Assembly (NCBI RefSeq): GCF_004210375.1
Contig: NC_134825.1
Coordinates: forward strand, 8,804,001 to 8,868,000
Reading direction: 5' to 3'
DNA: 64,000 nt
Source of the DNA: Tachypleus tridentatus
Lineage: Eukaryota > Arthropoda > Merostomata > Xiphosura > Limulidae
Part shown: piece after piece, positions 1-37,200 of the stretch
Layout of the letters: the number at the start of each line of letters is the position of its first letter
Numbering within the stretch: the first letter of the stretch is position 1
Notes under the pieces: generated by a model
Databases searched by the model: none
Seen by the model: the letters and a program-made list of their open reading frames with translations, nothing else
What the model was told of the DNA's origin: nothing
Program-made: the position numbers and the translations under genes

Positions 1-3000
1 GTTTATGACTGCAGTAGTAACAAGAATAGAGTCAACAAAAGCATACTTCAGTTCTACTAAACGTGTTACTAATGTTAATAGTAGTGACTCCAATTATGTT
101 GTTAAGCCTCACAAATATAAAGCTCAAGTATACAGCTATATTATACATCATTATTACAGAAAATACAAGTTTTATGTTATACTAATGTAGAAAGTTACTA
201 GAAACAAAACTAAAAAAAACAAAAACTTATGATGAACAGTATCATCTCTATCAGTATCCTACATAATATCTTAGTCAGAGAATTCCTAACTCATTTAATG
301 ACACACAGAAACTTTTTGTTTTTTATGCAAATGATTTCTACAGTACCATCCAATAAACATTTTGTGGCTGGGTGTTTATTTTAACATTTTTGAGTAACAT
401 GTCAAAAACATTTTATAAGATGCAATCTCACTTCTGGGCATTAATGTATCAGGAGTTTATTATGCAATAGTGTTACACATTGCTGAGGTACAGACTCAGG
501 TACAATCAGTTACACAACCCTCACGAACCAATTCGGGAACAGTTGAATAAAATGTGATATTAAGACAGTAGCTTTCAACAACAATCTAATGACCTGCTAT
601 CTATAAATTGTGCAACACCACTACATACTGGTGAGGTATAGATACTAACATCATCATGGAGTTAAGTCTTAATATGACTAAATTCAGTAGCAGTCAAATT
701 GATATTAGAACACCAGGTCCTGATGGGTATACAAAAGTTACAATTCATCCAATACAAAGGACTGAAAAGAATATATGTATTGAAATAATACTGTAAAGAA
801 CTTGGTTCATGGCATGGAATCTTCACTAACAAACAATATTATCTAATGTCTTGAGTGAACATATAGTCACTGGTTTTAGGAACTTGAGCAAAGAGAAGAC
901 AACAAGCAGAGATATGTGTTTCAATATCTAGCAAAACTATCTATGGGTTTTCACAAAATGAAAGCTTAGATTAATTTGGCAAAAGGAAAAGTGATGAAGC
1001 ATGTCTAACAAATAGCATACAAAAGTGAATTAACAACCAACATATCTGCTTAATATTTTGTGTATCAAGTATGTTTATACATCAAGTTCTCAATCTTGTA
1101 CTATATTACTAATATTGTACAAACATAACACAAATTTAATAAAAACTTGGCAGAGTATTAAAGGTGCAATAAGAGTGTAACACCAATAATGTTTTATTGT
1201 TTCAAAGCAACAAAAATGTACATTTGTCATATATACAGTTTCATGAAGTATGTGATGTACATATTTGTGTGTTTTTGTGCACTTTTCTCTGAATATTGTG
1301 CCAATGTTTGGTAAATACACTATTACGTATACACAAAGCAATACAAAACTCACAAGTGGTCTACAAGAAACACTACTTGATATTCAAATTGTACGTAAGT
1401 TACCATATAAAAATAAAATGTAAAAGCTCAGTGCATACTAAACCTTCTAGGACACACATAAAGAAATGTTTCTAGAAAATTTCTAACTAATTGTGGCAGC
1501 CGGTTTGGGGCGAGGAGGATATTTCTGTCACATGACCTAGCATTCTTTCCTGATTAGTTGAAGGTAAGAAAGTTCCTGAAACATGTTAGTACTTTTTGAG
1601 TACTATTCAAAACTCAATAACATGCTATCAAATTTTCCCTACATACATACACTAGACCTAAAAATATATTCACCTGAATTTCTGTCACCTTATTTACTGG
1701 ACACTGGTCTTAGAATTAACATATGAAAAGACAGAAAACATCTGGTTATGTTTGAACCAGTCTTCAAAGTTTAGCATAAGGTTATTCTACATTATGAAAA
1801 CTGATACAATAAACAATATACTTGTATAATGATAAAGAATATGGTTAAACAACTATTTTTGAGAAATTTACTCCACTTTAAGTAATGTTCCAAAGAAGAA
1901 TTCAACTAGTCTCTGTGACAGCTCTAGATTCTGGAGCTGAAAGACTAGGTTTAAATCTGTGAATTACCAGAACCATTCCTAGTATTCTAAACTGTGAGTG
2001 ACAGTTAATTACACAGAATAAATGGTTAACTGTTGTTGACTGACTGCCTTCCTTCTGGTCAGTAGTTTGAGATTATGGAGAGCAGTTTTGCCATAAACAT
2101 ATCAAAAATCAATGAATAATTTTAAATTTCTCATATCTATTTCGTGTGTTATCAGCTCTACTTGTATAAAATATATACATGATATTAAACTTATCAAGTG
2201 AAAGGTACTTGTCAAGATAAGTTGCTACATACTAATTTCAAACTCGGGTACAGAACATTCAACAAACACAGTGAAGACAATCTTTACTTATTAAAAAAAA
2301 TTCTAACTAATAATTTGGTAATTTTGAGTTACCAAGAGAATTATTATGCTATGAATCCAACAATAATATTTTGATCATAATTATGCTACTTTAACACACA
2401 TCTATAGAATTATTAAACTGAAAGTATCTAGGAACCTATTGCACAAACTAATGCTAAAAGATTTAATGTGTACAGTAGTCAGTACTATCATTTCATATTT
2501 TCTTCCACAGTTTTTGTTTAGGCTGACAAGTATATAAATTTGAATAAGGAAGATATTTATTTCTTAATTTGGCATTGGACTAAGTTTTATATTATTTATT
2601 ATTTCTCTAATTAAGAACTAGAGAAAATGTAAACTGATACAATTCATGGATGATTTGATTGTTACAGTTATGACATTGTAATATCCAAAGAACACAACTT
2701 TTTTTCTACAAGTCATTGTTTATGTTGTACCAACAAATGTTTCTGACATAAATTCATTAACTGCCTTATTTTGTTTTAACCAAGATACCTCATGGTTTAT
2801 GTGCTAACTTTAAATATGTATACATTACTTCAGAGATCAACTGTACAATAATAGATGACTTATAAAGTTGGGTCTTAAAAGTTTCACAAGACAGCTAAAA
2901 TAGTTTGCTTACTCTTACCAGTAGTTACACTATAATACTGGATTTTTGCTGTTTGAAAACCTGCTACGATAAAACAAAAAATATTTTGTTTTTCATAGTT

Positions 3001-3103
3001 TCTAGTGCACACTAGGGGGATTTAGATATTTTGGCAGTAATATGAGAAAAACATTTACCTTTGATTTCCAGCTAATAACAAAAAAATCTAATTTCAGGAA
3101 ATG
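1..3103. other. Unassigned AT-rich DNA
   Basis: No convincing gene. Six-frame reading gives only short frames without recognisable domains, and no SINE or tandem array was seen. Part may be an extended UBE2E 3' UTR or intergenic DNA. A slightly GC-richer patch at 1495-1590 was examined and not called. Confidence 0.5.
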
Positions 3104-3186
3104 TTTTGGCATTGTGGCTTCATCGGGACTATTAATACAATAACAGTCCTTGTACTTCTAGCCCTAACGAAGCCACAATGTCAAAA
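3104..3186. repeat. Short inverted repeat (18-bp arms)
   Basis: Arms 3104-3121 (TTTTGGCATTGTGGCTTC) and 3169-3186 (GAAGCCACAATGTCAAAA) pair with one mismatch around a 47-bp loop, which itself holds a GGACT/AGTCC stem. It lies just past the putative UBE2E poly(A) sites. It could be a small MITE or a hairpin-forming remnant; no target duplication was identified. Confidence 0.6.
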
Positions 3187-3198
3187 TGGTCACTGAAA

Positions 3199-3645
3199 TT
3201 TATTTATTTATTATCTAGACAGTAAAAGGCCTGTCTAACTTTATTGCTAAAATAATAAAAAATTACTGTTTTACAAAATAATGTAAATAAATGGTAGCAC
3301 CTGACATATTTTTCAAGATAAACTGGCTCTAACTTCAGTCAAATCATACAACACAGTTTTGTTGTTGTAGCATGCTAGAATACCTTTTTATGTTTTCATA
3401 ATACTTAAATTTAACAAAATACTAATGTATCCATAATTCTTTATATACACAATCCTTGAGAAATAAAGATGATTCAATTTCTCACTACTTAATAAAATGT
3501 AATGGATAGTCTGTCCAAGAGTAGATCTCCAGGGGCTCGGCTGGGAAGTGAAACAGTCCGTCATATATTTTCAATAAGCAAAATGTAATAACTACATCTC
3601 ATTTACAGCTACTGTTTTAAAAAAGAATGAGCACAGTAGCAAGTT
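3199..3645 (-). other. Putative UBE2E 3' UTR with poly(A) signals
   Basis: Downstream of the stop codon on the minus strand, AATAAA signals lie at 3245-3240 and as three overlapping copies at 3212-3199. Use of these would give a 3' UTR of roughly 400-450 nt. The sites are seen; their use is inference. Confidence 0.4.
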
Positions 3646-29203
<25,558 letters not shown>

Positions 29204-29480
29204 TGTCTACACTTAATTTTGGATTTAAGATTTTAAGACGAAGACGGTTTTAATTCATTTAATTTATCATAAAAAAGAATAATCTTAATAAAAACAACGA
29301 AGATCGGAAAACACATCAAGATGTTTCAGTAGGCCATAAACACACGTACACAGGGTAAGAGTAAAACAACACCGCTCCAACGAAGAGCTACAAACGTTCT
29401 AACCTCGAATCATAAACGAGAAGCGTCACGCGCTAGAAATTCTGATTATGCGGCTGCCCTTTCAAGCTAGTTTGAAACGG
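29204..29480 (-). promoter_or_regulatory. UBE2E: Putative UBE2E 5' UTR and promoter region
   Basis: Sequence directly upstream of the UBE2E ATG. It is somewhat richer in CpG (cgaagcgtcacgcgc-type patches around 29420-29460) than its surroundings. No TATA box at a defined distance and no clear upstream splice site could be fixed, so the limits are arbitrary. Confidence 0.3.
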
Positions 29481-30526
29481 CTAGGCTGATTAAAATAACA
29501 AACGACGTATTTTGTTCGAATTTAAACGTTTGAAAATTTTAAATTACAGCGCTTCTGTTACTTTTCAAAGGTAAACATGAATACAACTTCAGAGATTTTA
29601 AATGTATGTTATCACATTAAAACACCACGCAAAGGCAGAAACCACTTCTTTTTTGCTAGTAGTGCAACGTTATTGAGTCACCGCTTGTCATGTGTTAAAT
29701 TAATCATTGAAAAAAGTCTTTTACGTGAACCATAATACCGTAAACATCAAATGCTTTTAATAATAACTGTGTATTTACTGCTCCGTTTAATATATTTCTC
29801 CCGACCATTTGGAAATGAACTGTTAACCTAAACTGTTAAAAGTAAGGGCAAGGTTGGGTCACTAGAAGTTAGGTTGACGAGACACAAAAGGTAACTAGCT
29901 TGGTTGATGTACGTCAAAACTAGGTCATTAGCGCACGCGTTTTGTAGTGGGGTCGCAGGAACCCTGACTTACTTTACGACAAGCGGCGTTTTAAACATTC
30001 GTCTATACTAGAGTGTCGAATAAAAATATTATGTATAATTTTTTCCCCAGCTAGGTGTTCTGTTTAAAGGTTTTTGTTCCGATATCCCGTAGTTTGTGAC
30101 GAAAAATTTATGTCGAGGCACCACAGGCACCAAGTTCACTGTTATGAGCAACAATCGTGAGACAATGTAAAGTAGGTTAATTTCCTTTGATACATGCATG
30201 TTATATTAATAAACGCAATACGCTTGGCTGACTATACTGAACAACAGAAAAAAATGGTTAATTTTTGATCCTAAAAGTGTTTTATTTCTCACAATGCAAT
30301 CACTTAAATAATAGTTTGATAAACAGATATATTTCAACACAATTCTTGTATACTCCGTATGCTAGATGTCGATTTCAGATTTTTTTTTATAACCCACATC
30401 CAAAATACCTAAAAATTCTAATGACTTTCTTCGCAAATTACCTCGTCAGAAAATGTTTAAATAGATTTGTGATATCCAAATATTTATAAAAATAACCCTA
30501 GTATGGCTTGATGGTTACAGAATTAG

Positions 30527-30640
30527 TTTATGTTTTATTCTAGTAAAGCCACATCTGGCTACCTTCTGTGTCTACTGAGGGGATCCGAACTCCTTATTTC
30601 AGCGCTGTAAATCCGTAGACTTACCTCTGTCCTAGCGGGT
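30527..30640 (-). mobile_element. SINE family C
   Basis: Minus-strand head: cctctgtcctagcgggtgac region, cgctgtaaatccgtagactt and an altered B box (gggatccgaactcc). It ends at agtaaagccacatctggcta. Related copies are at 34838 and 44606. Confidence 0.68.
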
Positions 30641-30641
30641 G

Positions 30642-30868
30642 ACATTAAGGCATTAGACTCCAAACCTTTGGGTTACGAGTTCGAATTCCGTCACCGCATA
30701 CATTTGCTCTTTCAGTGTTTGGGACATTATTGGGGACAGTCAATACCACTGTTTCGTTAAAGTAGTTCAACACTTGAGGGTGAAAAGCTTTGACTGCACT
30801 ATCACTTGCAAATTATGGACTGCTCACGCAGCTAGTCTGCAAATAGTTTTGCGCAAAATCCAACCAAC
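30642..30868 (+). mobile_element. Diverged tRNA-derived SINE
   Basis: The head aaggcattagactccaaacc tttgggttacgagttcgaat tccgtcacc carries a clear B box. The body resembles family A at low identity, with gacagtcaataccactg, cgttaaagtag and a tttgcgcaaaatccaacc tail. It lies back to back with the family C copy. Confidence 0.65.
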
Positions 30869-30989
30869 ATAAAAATAATTAAAGTTCTTAATGTAGTCTT
30901 GTATGTTAGATTACATTAGAGAAACATGAAACGAAAGAAACATTATGTTCAAACCATTATCTTCTGGAAAGAGAGCCACAGTACACACT

Positions 30990-33313
30990 AAATACGTTAA
31001 GTTGACACACAAGCTGCCTGTTGAGAGTCACACTACACACTAAATATGTTAAGTTGACACACAAGCTGCCTGTTGAGATCCACACTACACACTAAATATG
31101 TTAAGCTCACACACAAGCTGCCTGTTGAGAGCCACACTACACACTAAATATGTTAAGTTGACACACAAGCTGCCTGTTGAGAGCCACACTACACACTAAA
31201 TATGTTAAGTTGACACACAAGCTGCCTGTTGAGAGCCACACTACACACTAAATATGTTATGTTGACACACAAGCCGCCTGTTGAGAGCCACACTACACAC
31301 TAAATATGTTAAGTTGACACACAAGCTGCCTGTTGAGAGCCACACTACACACTAAATATGTTAAGTTGACACACAAGCTGCCTGTTAAGAACCACACTAC
31401 ACACTAAATATGTTACGTTCACACACAAGCTGCCTGTTGAGAGCCACACTACACACTAAATATGTTAAGTTCAAACACAAGCTGCCTGTTGAGAGCCACA
31501 CTACACACTAAATATGTTAAGTTCATACACAAGCTGCCTGTTGAGAGCCACACTAACACACTAAATATGTTAAGTTGACACACAAGCTGCCTGTTGAGAG
31601 CCACACTACACACTAAATATGTTAAGTTCATACACAAGCTGCCTGTTGAGAGCCACACTAACACACTAAATATGTTAAGTTGACACACAAGCTGCCTGTT
31701 GAGAGCCACACTACACATTAAATATGTTAAGTTGACACACAAGCTGCCTGTTGAGAGCCACACTGCACACTAAATATGTTAAGTTGACACACAAGCTGCC
31801 TGTTAAGAGCCACACCACACACTAAATATGTTAAGTTCACACACAAGCTGCCTGTTGAGAGCCACACTACACACTAAATATGTTAAGTTCATACACAAGC
31901 TGCCTGTTGAGAGCCACACTACACACTAAATATGTTAAGTTCACACACAAGCTGCCTGTTGAGAGCCATACTACACACTAGATATGTTAAGTTCACACAC
32001 AAGCTGCCTGTTGAGAGCCACACTACACACTAAATATGTTAAGTTCATGCACAAGCTGCCTGTTGAGAGCCACACTACACACTAAATATGTTAAGTTCAC
32101 ACACAAGCTGCCTGTTGAGAGCCACACTACACACTAAATATGTTAAGTTCACACACAAGCTGCCTGTTGAGAGCCACACCGCACACTAAATATGTTAAGT
32201 TCACACACAAGCTGCCTGTTGAGAGCCACACTACACACTAAATATGTTAAGTTCACACACAAGCTGCCTGTTGAGAACCACATTACACACTAAATATGTT
32301 AAGTTCACACACAAGCTGCCTGTTGAGAGCCACACTACACACTAAATATGTTAAGTTCACACACAAGCTGCCTGTTAAGAGCCACACTACACACTAAATA
32401 TGTTAAGTTCACACACAAGCTGCCTGTTGAGAGCCACACTACACACTAAATATGTTACGTTCATACACAAGCTGCCTGTTGAGAACCACACTACACACTA
32501 AATATGTTAAGTTCATACACAAGCTGCCTGTTGAGAGCCACACTACACACTAAATATGTTAAGTTCATACACAAGCTGCCTGTTGAGAGCCACACTACAC
32601 ACTAAATATGTTAAGTTCATACACAAGCTGCCTGTTGAGAGCCACACTACACACTAAATATGTTAAGTTCACACACAAGCTGCCTGTTGAGAGCCACACT
32701 ACACACTAAATATGTTAAGTTCACACACAAGCTGCCTGTTGAGAGCCACACTACACATTAAATATGGTAAGTTCAGACACAAGCTGCCTGTTGAGAGCCA
32801 CACTACACACTAAATATGTTAAGTTCACACACAAGCTGCCTGTTGAGAGCCACACTACACACTAAATATGTTAAGTTCACACACAAGCTGCCTGTTGAGA
32901 GCCACACTACACACTAAATATGTTAAGTTCACACACAAGCTGCCTGTTGAGAGCCACACTACACACTAAATATGTTAAGTTCATACACAAGCTGCCTGTT
33001 GAGAGACACACTACACACTAAATATGTTAAGTTCATACACAAGCTGCCTGTTGAGAGCCACACTACACACTAAATATGTTAAGTTCATACACAAGCTGCC
33101 TGTTGAGAGCCACACTACACACTAAATATGTTAAGTTCACACACAAGCTGCCTGTTGAGAGCCACACTACACACTAAATATGTTAAGTTCACACACAAGC
33201 TGCCTGTTGAGAGCCACACTACACATTAAATATGTTAAGTTCACACACAAGCTGCCTGTTGAGAGCCACACTACACACTAAATATGTTAAGTTCATACAC
33301 AAGCTGCCTGTTG
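30990..33313. repeat. 52-bp minisatellite array, about 44 copies
   Basis: The unit is gagagccacactacacacta followed by aatatgttaagttcacacac and aagctgcctgtt. Copies differ mainly at one site: gttgacacac is frequent up to about 31800, while gttcacacac and gttcatacac dominate to the right. The open frame at 31763-31449 (minus) is a by-product of three units making 52 codons. Confidence 0.95.
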
Positions 33314-33365
33314 TATTTTTAATGTTTAAATTTAAACGATATTCTCCAGGGGGTTTGCTTTTTTT

Positions 33366-33629
33366 GTATGAATTTCGCGCAAAGCTACACGAGGACTATC
33401 TGCGCTAGCCGTCCCTAATTTAGCAGTGTAAGACTAGAAAGAAGGCATCTAGTGATCACCACTTACCGCCAGTTCTTGGTCTACTCTTTCACCAACGAAT
33501 AGTTGGATCAACCGTCACATTATAAAGCTTTTATGTCTGAAATGGCGAGCATGTTTGGTGTGATGGTCATTCGAACCCGCGACCCTCGGATTACGAGTCG
33601 AGTGCCTTAACCACCTGGCCATGTCGGGA
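33366..33629 (-). mobile_element. tRNA-derived SINE, family A
   Basis: Near full length: cgcgcaaagctacacgagga tail, body, and head ggattacgagtcgagtgcct to ggccatgtcggg. It starts about 50 bp after the 52-bp array ends. Confidence 0.88.
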
Positions 33630-34837
33630 TTTTTATCGTTATAAGGGACGTACTTTGTATTATCTTTACTACATAACCTAAAAGGACCTGCACGGTGTTA
33701 GGATATGTTACAACTGTGACATCAGAAGTAGAGTTATTTTTGTGAGAAAAAAACAAACCAGTAGTGTACTGAACTTCAAGATGGCCAAACGAACACAGAA
33801 TGAGATAAGAATTTTTAAAGACTGTGGCACATTGGACAGAAAAACCAGGAGAAAGTAACAGAATAATAAACAGTACAAAGAAGAATTATGAAAAATACAA
33901 GAAGTCAAAATTAAAAGATTGAAATTTATGAGTGGAATTACAGCAAGGAGACAAAATATTTAAAGATTTCTTTAAAAGTTAAAGAAAGACTAGGTTGATG
34001 AACCTACTGAGGATGCACTGAAAAATTATAACAACAAGACTGATATAAGACAAAAATACATCATTGAAGTAGAGAAAGGTTGTGGTAAAGTAATTGAAGA
34101 ACAAATGAAAATTTTATAAGAGCAAGTGTACGAGGTAAAACAAGAATACAGGTGACAGAATATAATACTTGGAAAATGATGCAGTAAACAGGAAGATCAA
34201 ACCGTTCTTTGTTTGTTTTTTACATCCATCCAGGAATTCCAACCTGACACTTATTTTATCTACAGCTGATACCGCTAATGTAATTGTAGAATATTCCTGG
34301 ACCACATCAGCCATAATACTATTAAATTAACTTCTTGAATTTATCGGAACATTTCAACATTACTCTATGAAATATAACAGAAAGGTGCCATGAAAGGCAT
34401 ATCAGACTCAGTTCAAAATACTATTCAGAGTGAATCGGTGGAATAACAAATAACAAGCTACTCATCTTGCTGCTTAACCCTGTTAACACTGCTTGGGTCC
34501 ATATGACCAATGTCGTCACCATTTGTACTCGTTACATACTACTAAATTTTAATATATTAAGTGAAAATCACAATATTTGGTAGTTTTTGCACACGAAACC
34601 AGATTTATGATGAAGTATATTTAATATTTTAACGGGAATTTCTGAAAGGGTTAAAGAACCAGCTTTAATGACATTAATTAACCTTCCAGCTGAGAACTGT
34701 AGCAAGTATCGAGCATCTACCTTATCCATTAGGTTTGTAAAGATCCGAGAAGGATGTATCTAAAGCTATGTCCTGGAATATTGTGTGGAAGAAAGAAAAT
34801 AATTTTGTCAAACTTGTAGAAGATATGTGTGTGTGTG

Positions 34838-34951
34838 TACTTTCTTATAGCACAGCTACATCAGGCTGTCTGCTGAGTCCACCGAGAGGAATCGAAACCC
34901 TGATTCTAGCGTTGTAAATCAGTAGACTTATCGCTATACCAACGGCGGACT
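34838..34951 (-). mobile_element. SINE family C
   Basis: Carries cttatagcacagctacatca, then the B box (gaggaatcgaaaccctgatt), cgttgtaaatcagtagactt and the head end ccaacggcggac. The best preserved of the three family C copies. Confidence 0.8.
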
Positions 34952-35559
34952 TTCTAGAAGATGTTTAAAGGTTTGCCTAATTATTTTTACACAGATGTTC
35001 CGTATGAAATGATAGATTCAAATGTATGAAAGTAATTCACAGATGCCACAACAGATGAGGATGTTAGAGCAGGCTGAAATAAAGTATATGTATGTCTTTG
35101 AGGGAATCTCTCTAGAGGTATTGAAATTTGAGTCCAATATAGTTGCAGATGAACCAACTGAAGGTAACATCTAAATGTTACTTGACTATCAGAATGAATA
35201 GTATTAAACGTAATCTTACCATTATAATACTATACTAGAAGAGAAACTAGAAGGGTTAGTTATACAAGTAGTTACACAGACTAGAATAAATAAACCACAA
35301 GACAATTGGTGTATCTTAAAATGACATATTACAGGATTTGCAGATAATAATCTGTAGAGAAATGAAACATTTTCCAAAATATGTCAGAAAAATCAAGTTA
35401 CTATAAATACAGGGAAACTGTCATTAGAGCTGCGATTGTGTGGAAGTAACATACAACACAGAGCTAAACAGCCATTAGAAAACAGAAATTAGCGATACGT
35501 ATAAGCAAAATTCAACTGAAAATCTTCCAACTGCCTCAACTGGAATAAAAGTTAATAAT

Positions 35560-37200
35560 TTAAACAAACCAGTCCGCGGATTTATTGATAGGAAGTTTTT
35601 CAGTATGTTGGTAAACATTGGTTTTACAGCTACAAGATTTTGACCTGATTTGGTGATAAAATGTGAAAAGTTACCTCTTAAAACGAAGAGAGAAAAACAA
35701 CTGGCAAATGCAAAAATGAATGGGCATAAAGTTCCAGCTAGAAAAAAGTTTTAAATTATGCGTACGATGGTAAGCTTCTCTACAACATGTTATGCATATG
35801 TAATTGATAATGATTAAAAGTACATACAGGAAACTGATGTAATGTAGAGATATGGATGTGAGATTAGATTGATTTCAAATAGCTTTGTAGGCCTAACATG
35901 GCCAGGTGGTTAAGGTACTCGACTCGTAATCCGAGGGTCGCGGGTTCGAATCCTCATCACACCAAACATGCTCGCCATTTCAGTCGTGAGGGCGTTATAA
36001 TGTGACGGTCAATCACACTATTCGTTGGTAAAAGAGTAGCCCAAAAGTTAGCGGTGGGTGGTGATGACTAGCTGCCTTGCCTCTAGTCTTACACTGCTAA
36101 ATTAGGGACAGCTAGCGCAGATAGCCCTCGTGTAGCTTTGCGTAAAATTCAATTCAAATAGTTTCATATTCTATGACTAACGAATCCCTGTGTATTACAT
36201 GACAATGACTATACCTGAGGTTGGACTTCCAGTGACAACAAGGAAGACAGTTACATCCAGTGACTGGAGTATAGTAGAATCAAATTTTCGAGTGTGGTTT
36301 GACATATTAGTGATGGAAGAACTCTTGTGGACCTGAAGAGTAAAAATGCCATCCTCAGGACCAAGACCTTGGCAAACTATAAACAGTTGGCAATTCTGGA
36401 CGGAAATTTGTAAGAAGTGAAGCTCTAAAGTTTTACTTCCACATTAAGGTAGTCGTATTTGAGGGAAGATGTGGGAAGTATAATGTCAAACAATGACAGC
36501 TTAGTAATTCACTTACAAAAACTGCATAACCAGAGATATGTTGGTCTTATAGCTTATCAGTGCCATAGATTATATTACTTGTTTACAGAATATTAAAATA
36601 CATTCTCCAGTGGAGCTTATGACTTAGACCAAACAAATATCTCATTGATACGGCAGATGCAGCCCAAATACATCAGTTACCCAGGTGAGGCTCACTTGCA
36701 AAATAGGCTAGAGGTTCCAATGAGACAGTTGAAGGAACAAGAAGTAATAGAAGTAAGTATTAGTCCTTGGGAATCACCTATTACACTTGTGAAGAAGGAT
36801 GGAATGCCAATGACTTGCTTGGACTATTTAAAAGAGAGTGAAGTTAGAAAAAAGGATGCCTACTGACAACTTTGGTTATTCTGTCTGGATTAAAATATTG
36901 AAACTGACAAGTACAAGTTGACGAAACAACTAGAGAAAAGACAACTTTTGCAATAGAAAATTTTTTTTTTTTTTTTTTTTGCTGTGCTGTGTTACAGTTA
37001 GATTATATAATGCATCTGCTACATTTTCATAAATAATGGAGTGTTTCCTCTCTAAACTACTCCAGAATGCCACTCTTATTTTTTGGATGACATAATTACA
37101 CATGGGGAGATCTTCGAGAATGGTTATGATTGGTTTAAGAAAATTCTGGATCAGATGAGGAAAGAGAACCTTAAGATGAACTCCAAGAAGTGAGAATTTT
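35560..37200 (+). pseudogene. Ty3/gypsy retrotransposon pol relic
   Basis: A decayed pol with stops and frameshifts. Around 35574-35640, DRKFFSMLVNIGFTA looks like a retropepsin site whose catalytic Asp (DTG) is now N-I-G. At about 36700-36866, VIEVSISPWESPITLVKKDG and RKKDAY match the start of gypsy reverse transcriptase. QVDETTREKTTFA follows in another frame. LDDII at 37083-37097 is the Y/FxDD active site, then ENLKMNSKK. A family A SINE (35888-36156) splits protease from RT, and a poly-T run (about 36961-36980) interrupts RT. LTRs, gag and integrase were not identified. Confidence 0.82.
35888..36156 (+). mobile_element. tRNA-derived SINE, family A, inserted in the gypsy relic
   Basis: Full-length copy: taggcctaacatggccaggt head, B box gcgggttcgaatcc, body, and the cgtaaaattcaattcaaata end. 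It lies between the protease-like and RT-like segments, so it is probably younger than the retrotransposon. Confidence 0.9.

Noticed and set aside
1495-1590. GC-richer patch with a TTTCAG acceptor-like site on the minus strand and a short frame
   Set aside because: The frame is only about 28 codons, matches nothing known, and a terminal exon here would need upstream exons inside the UBE2E locus.
31449-31763. 104-codon minus-strand frame
   Set aside because: It is a by-product of the 52-bp array (three units give 52 codons).
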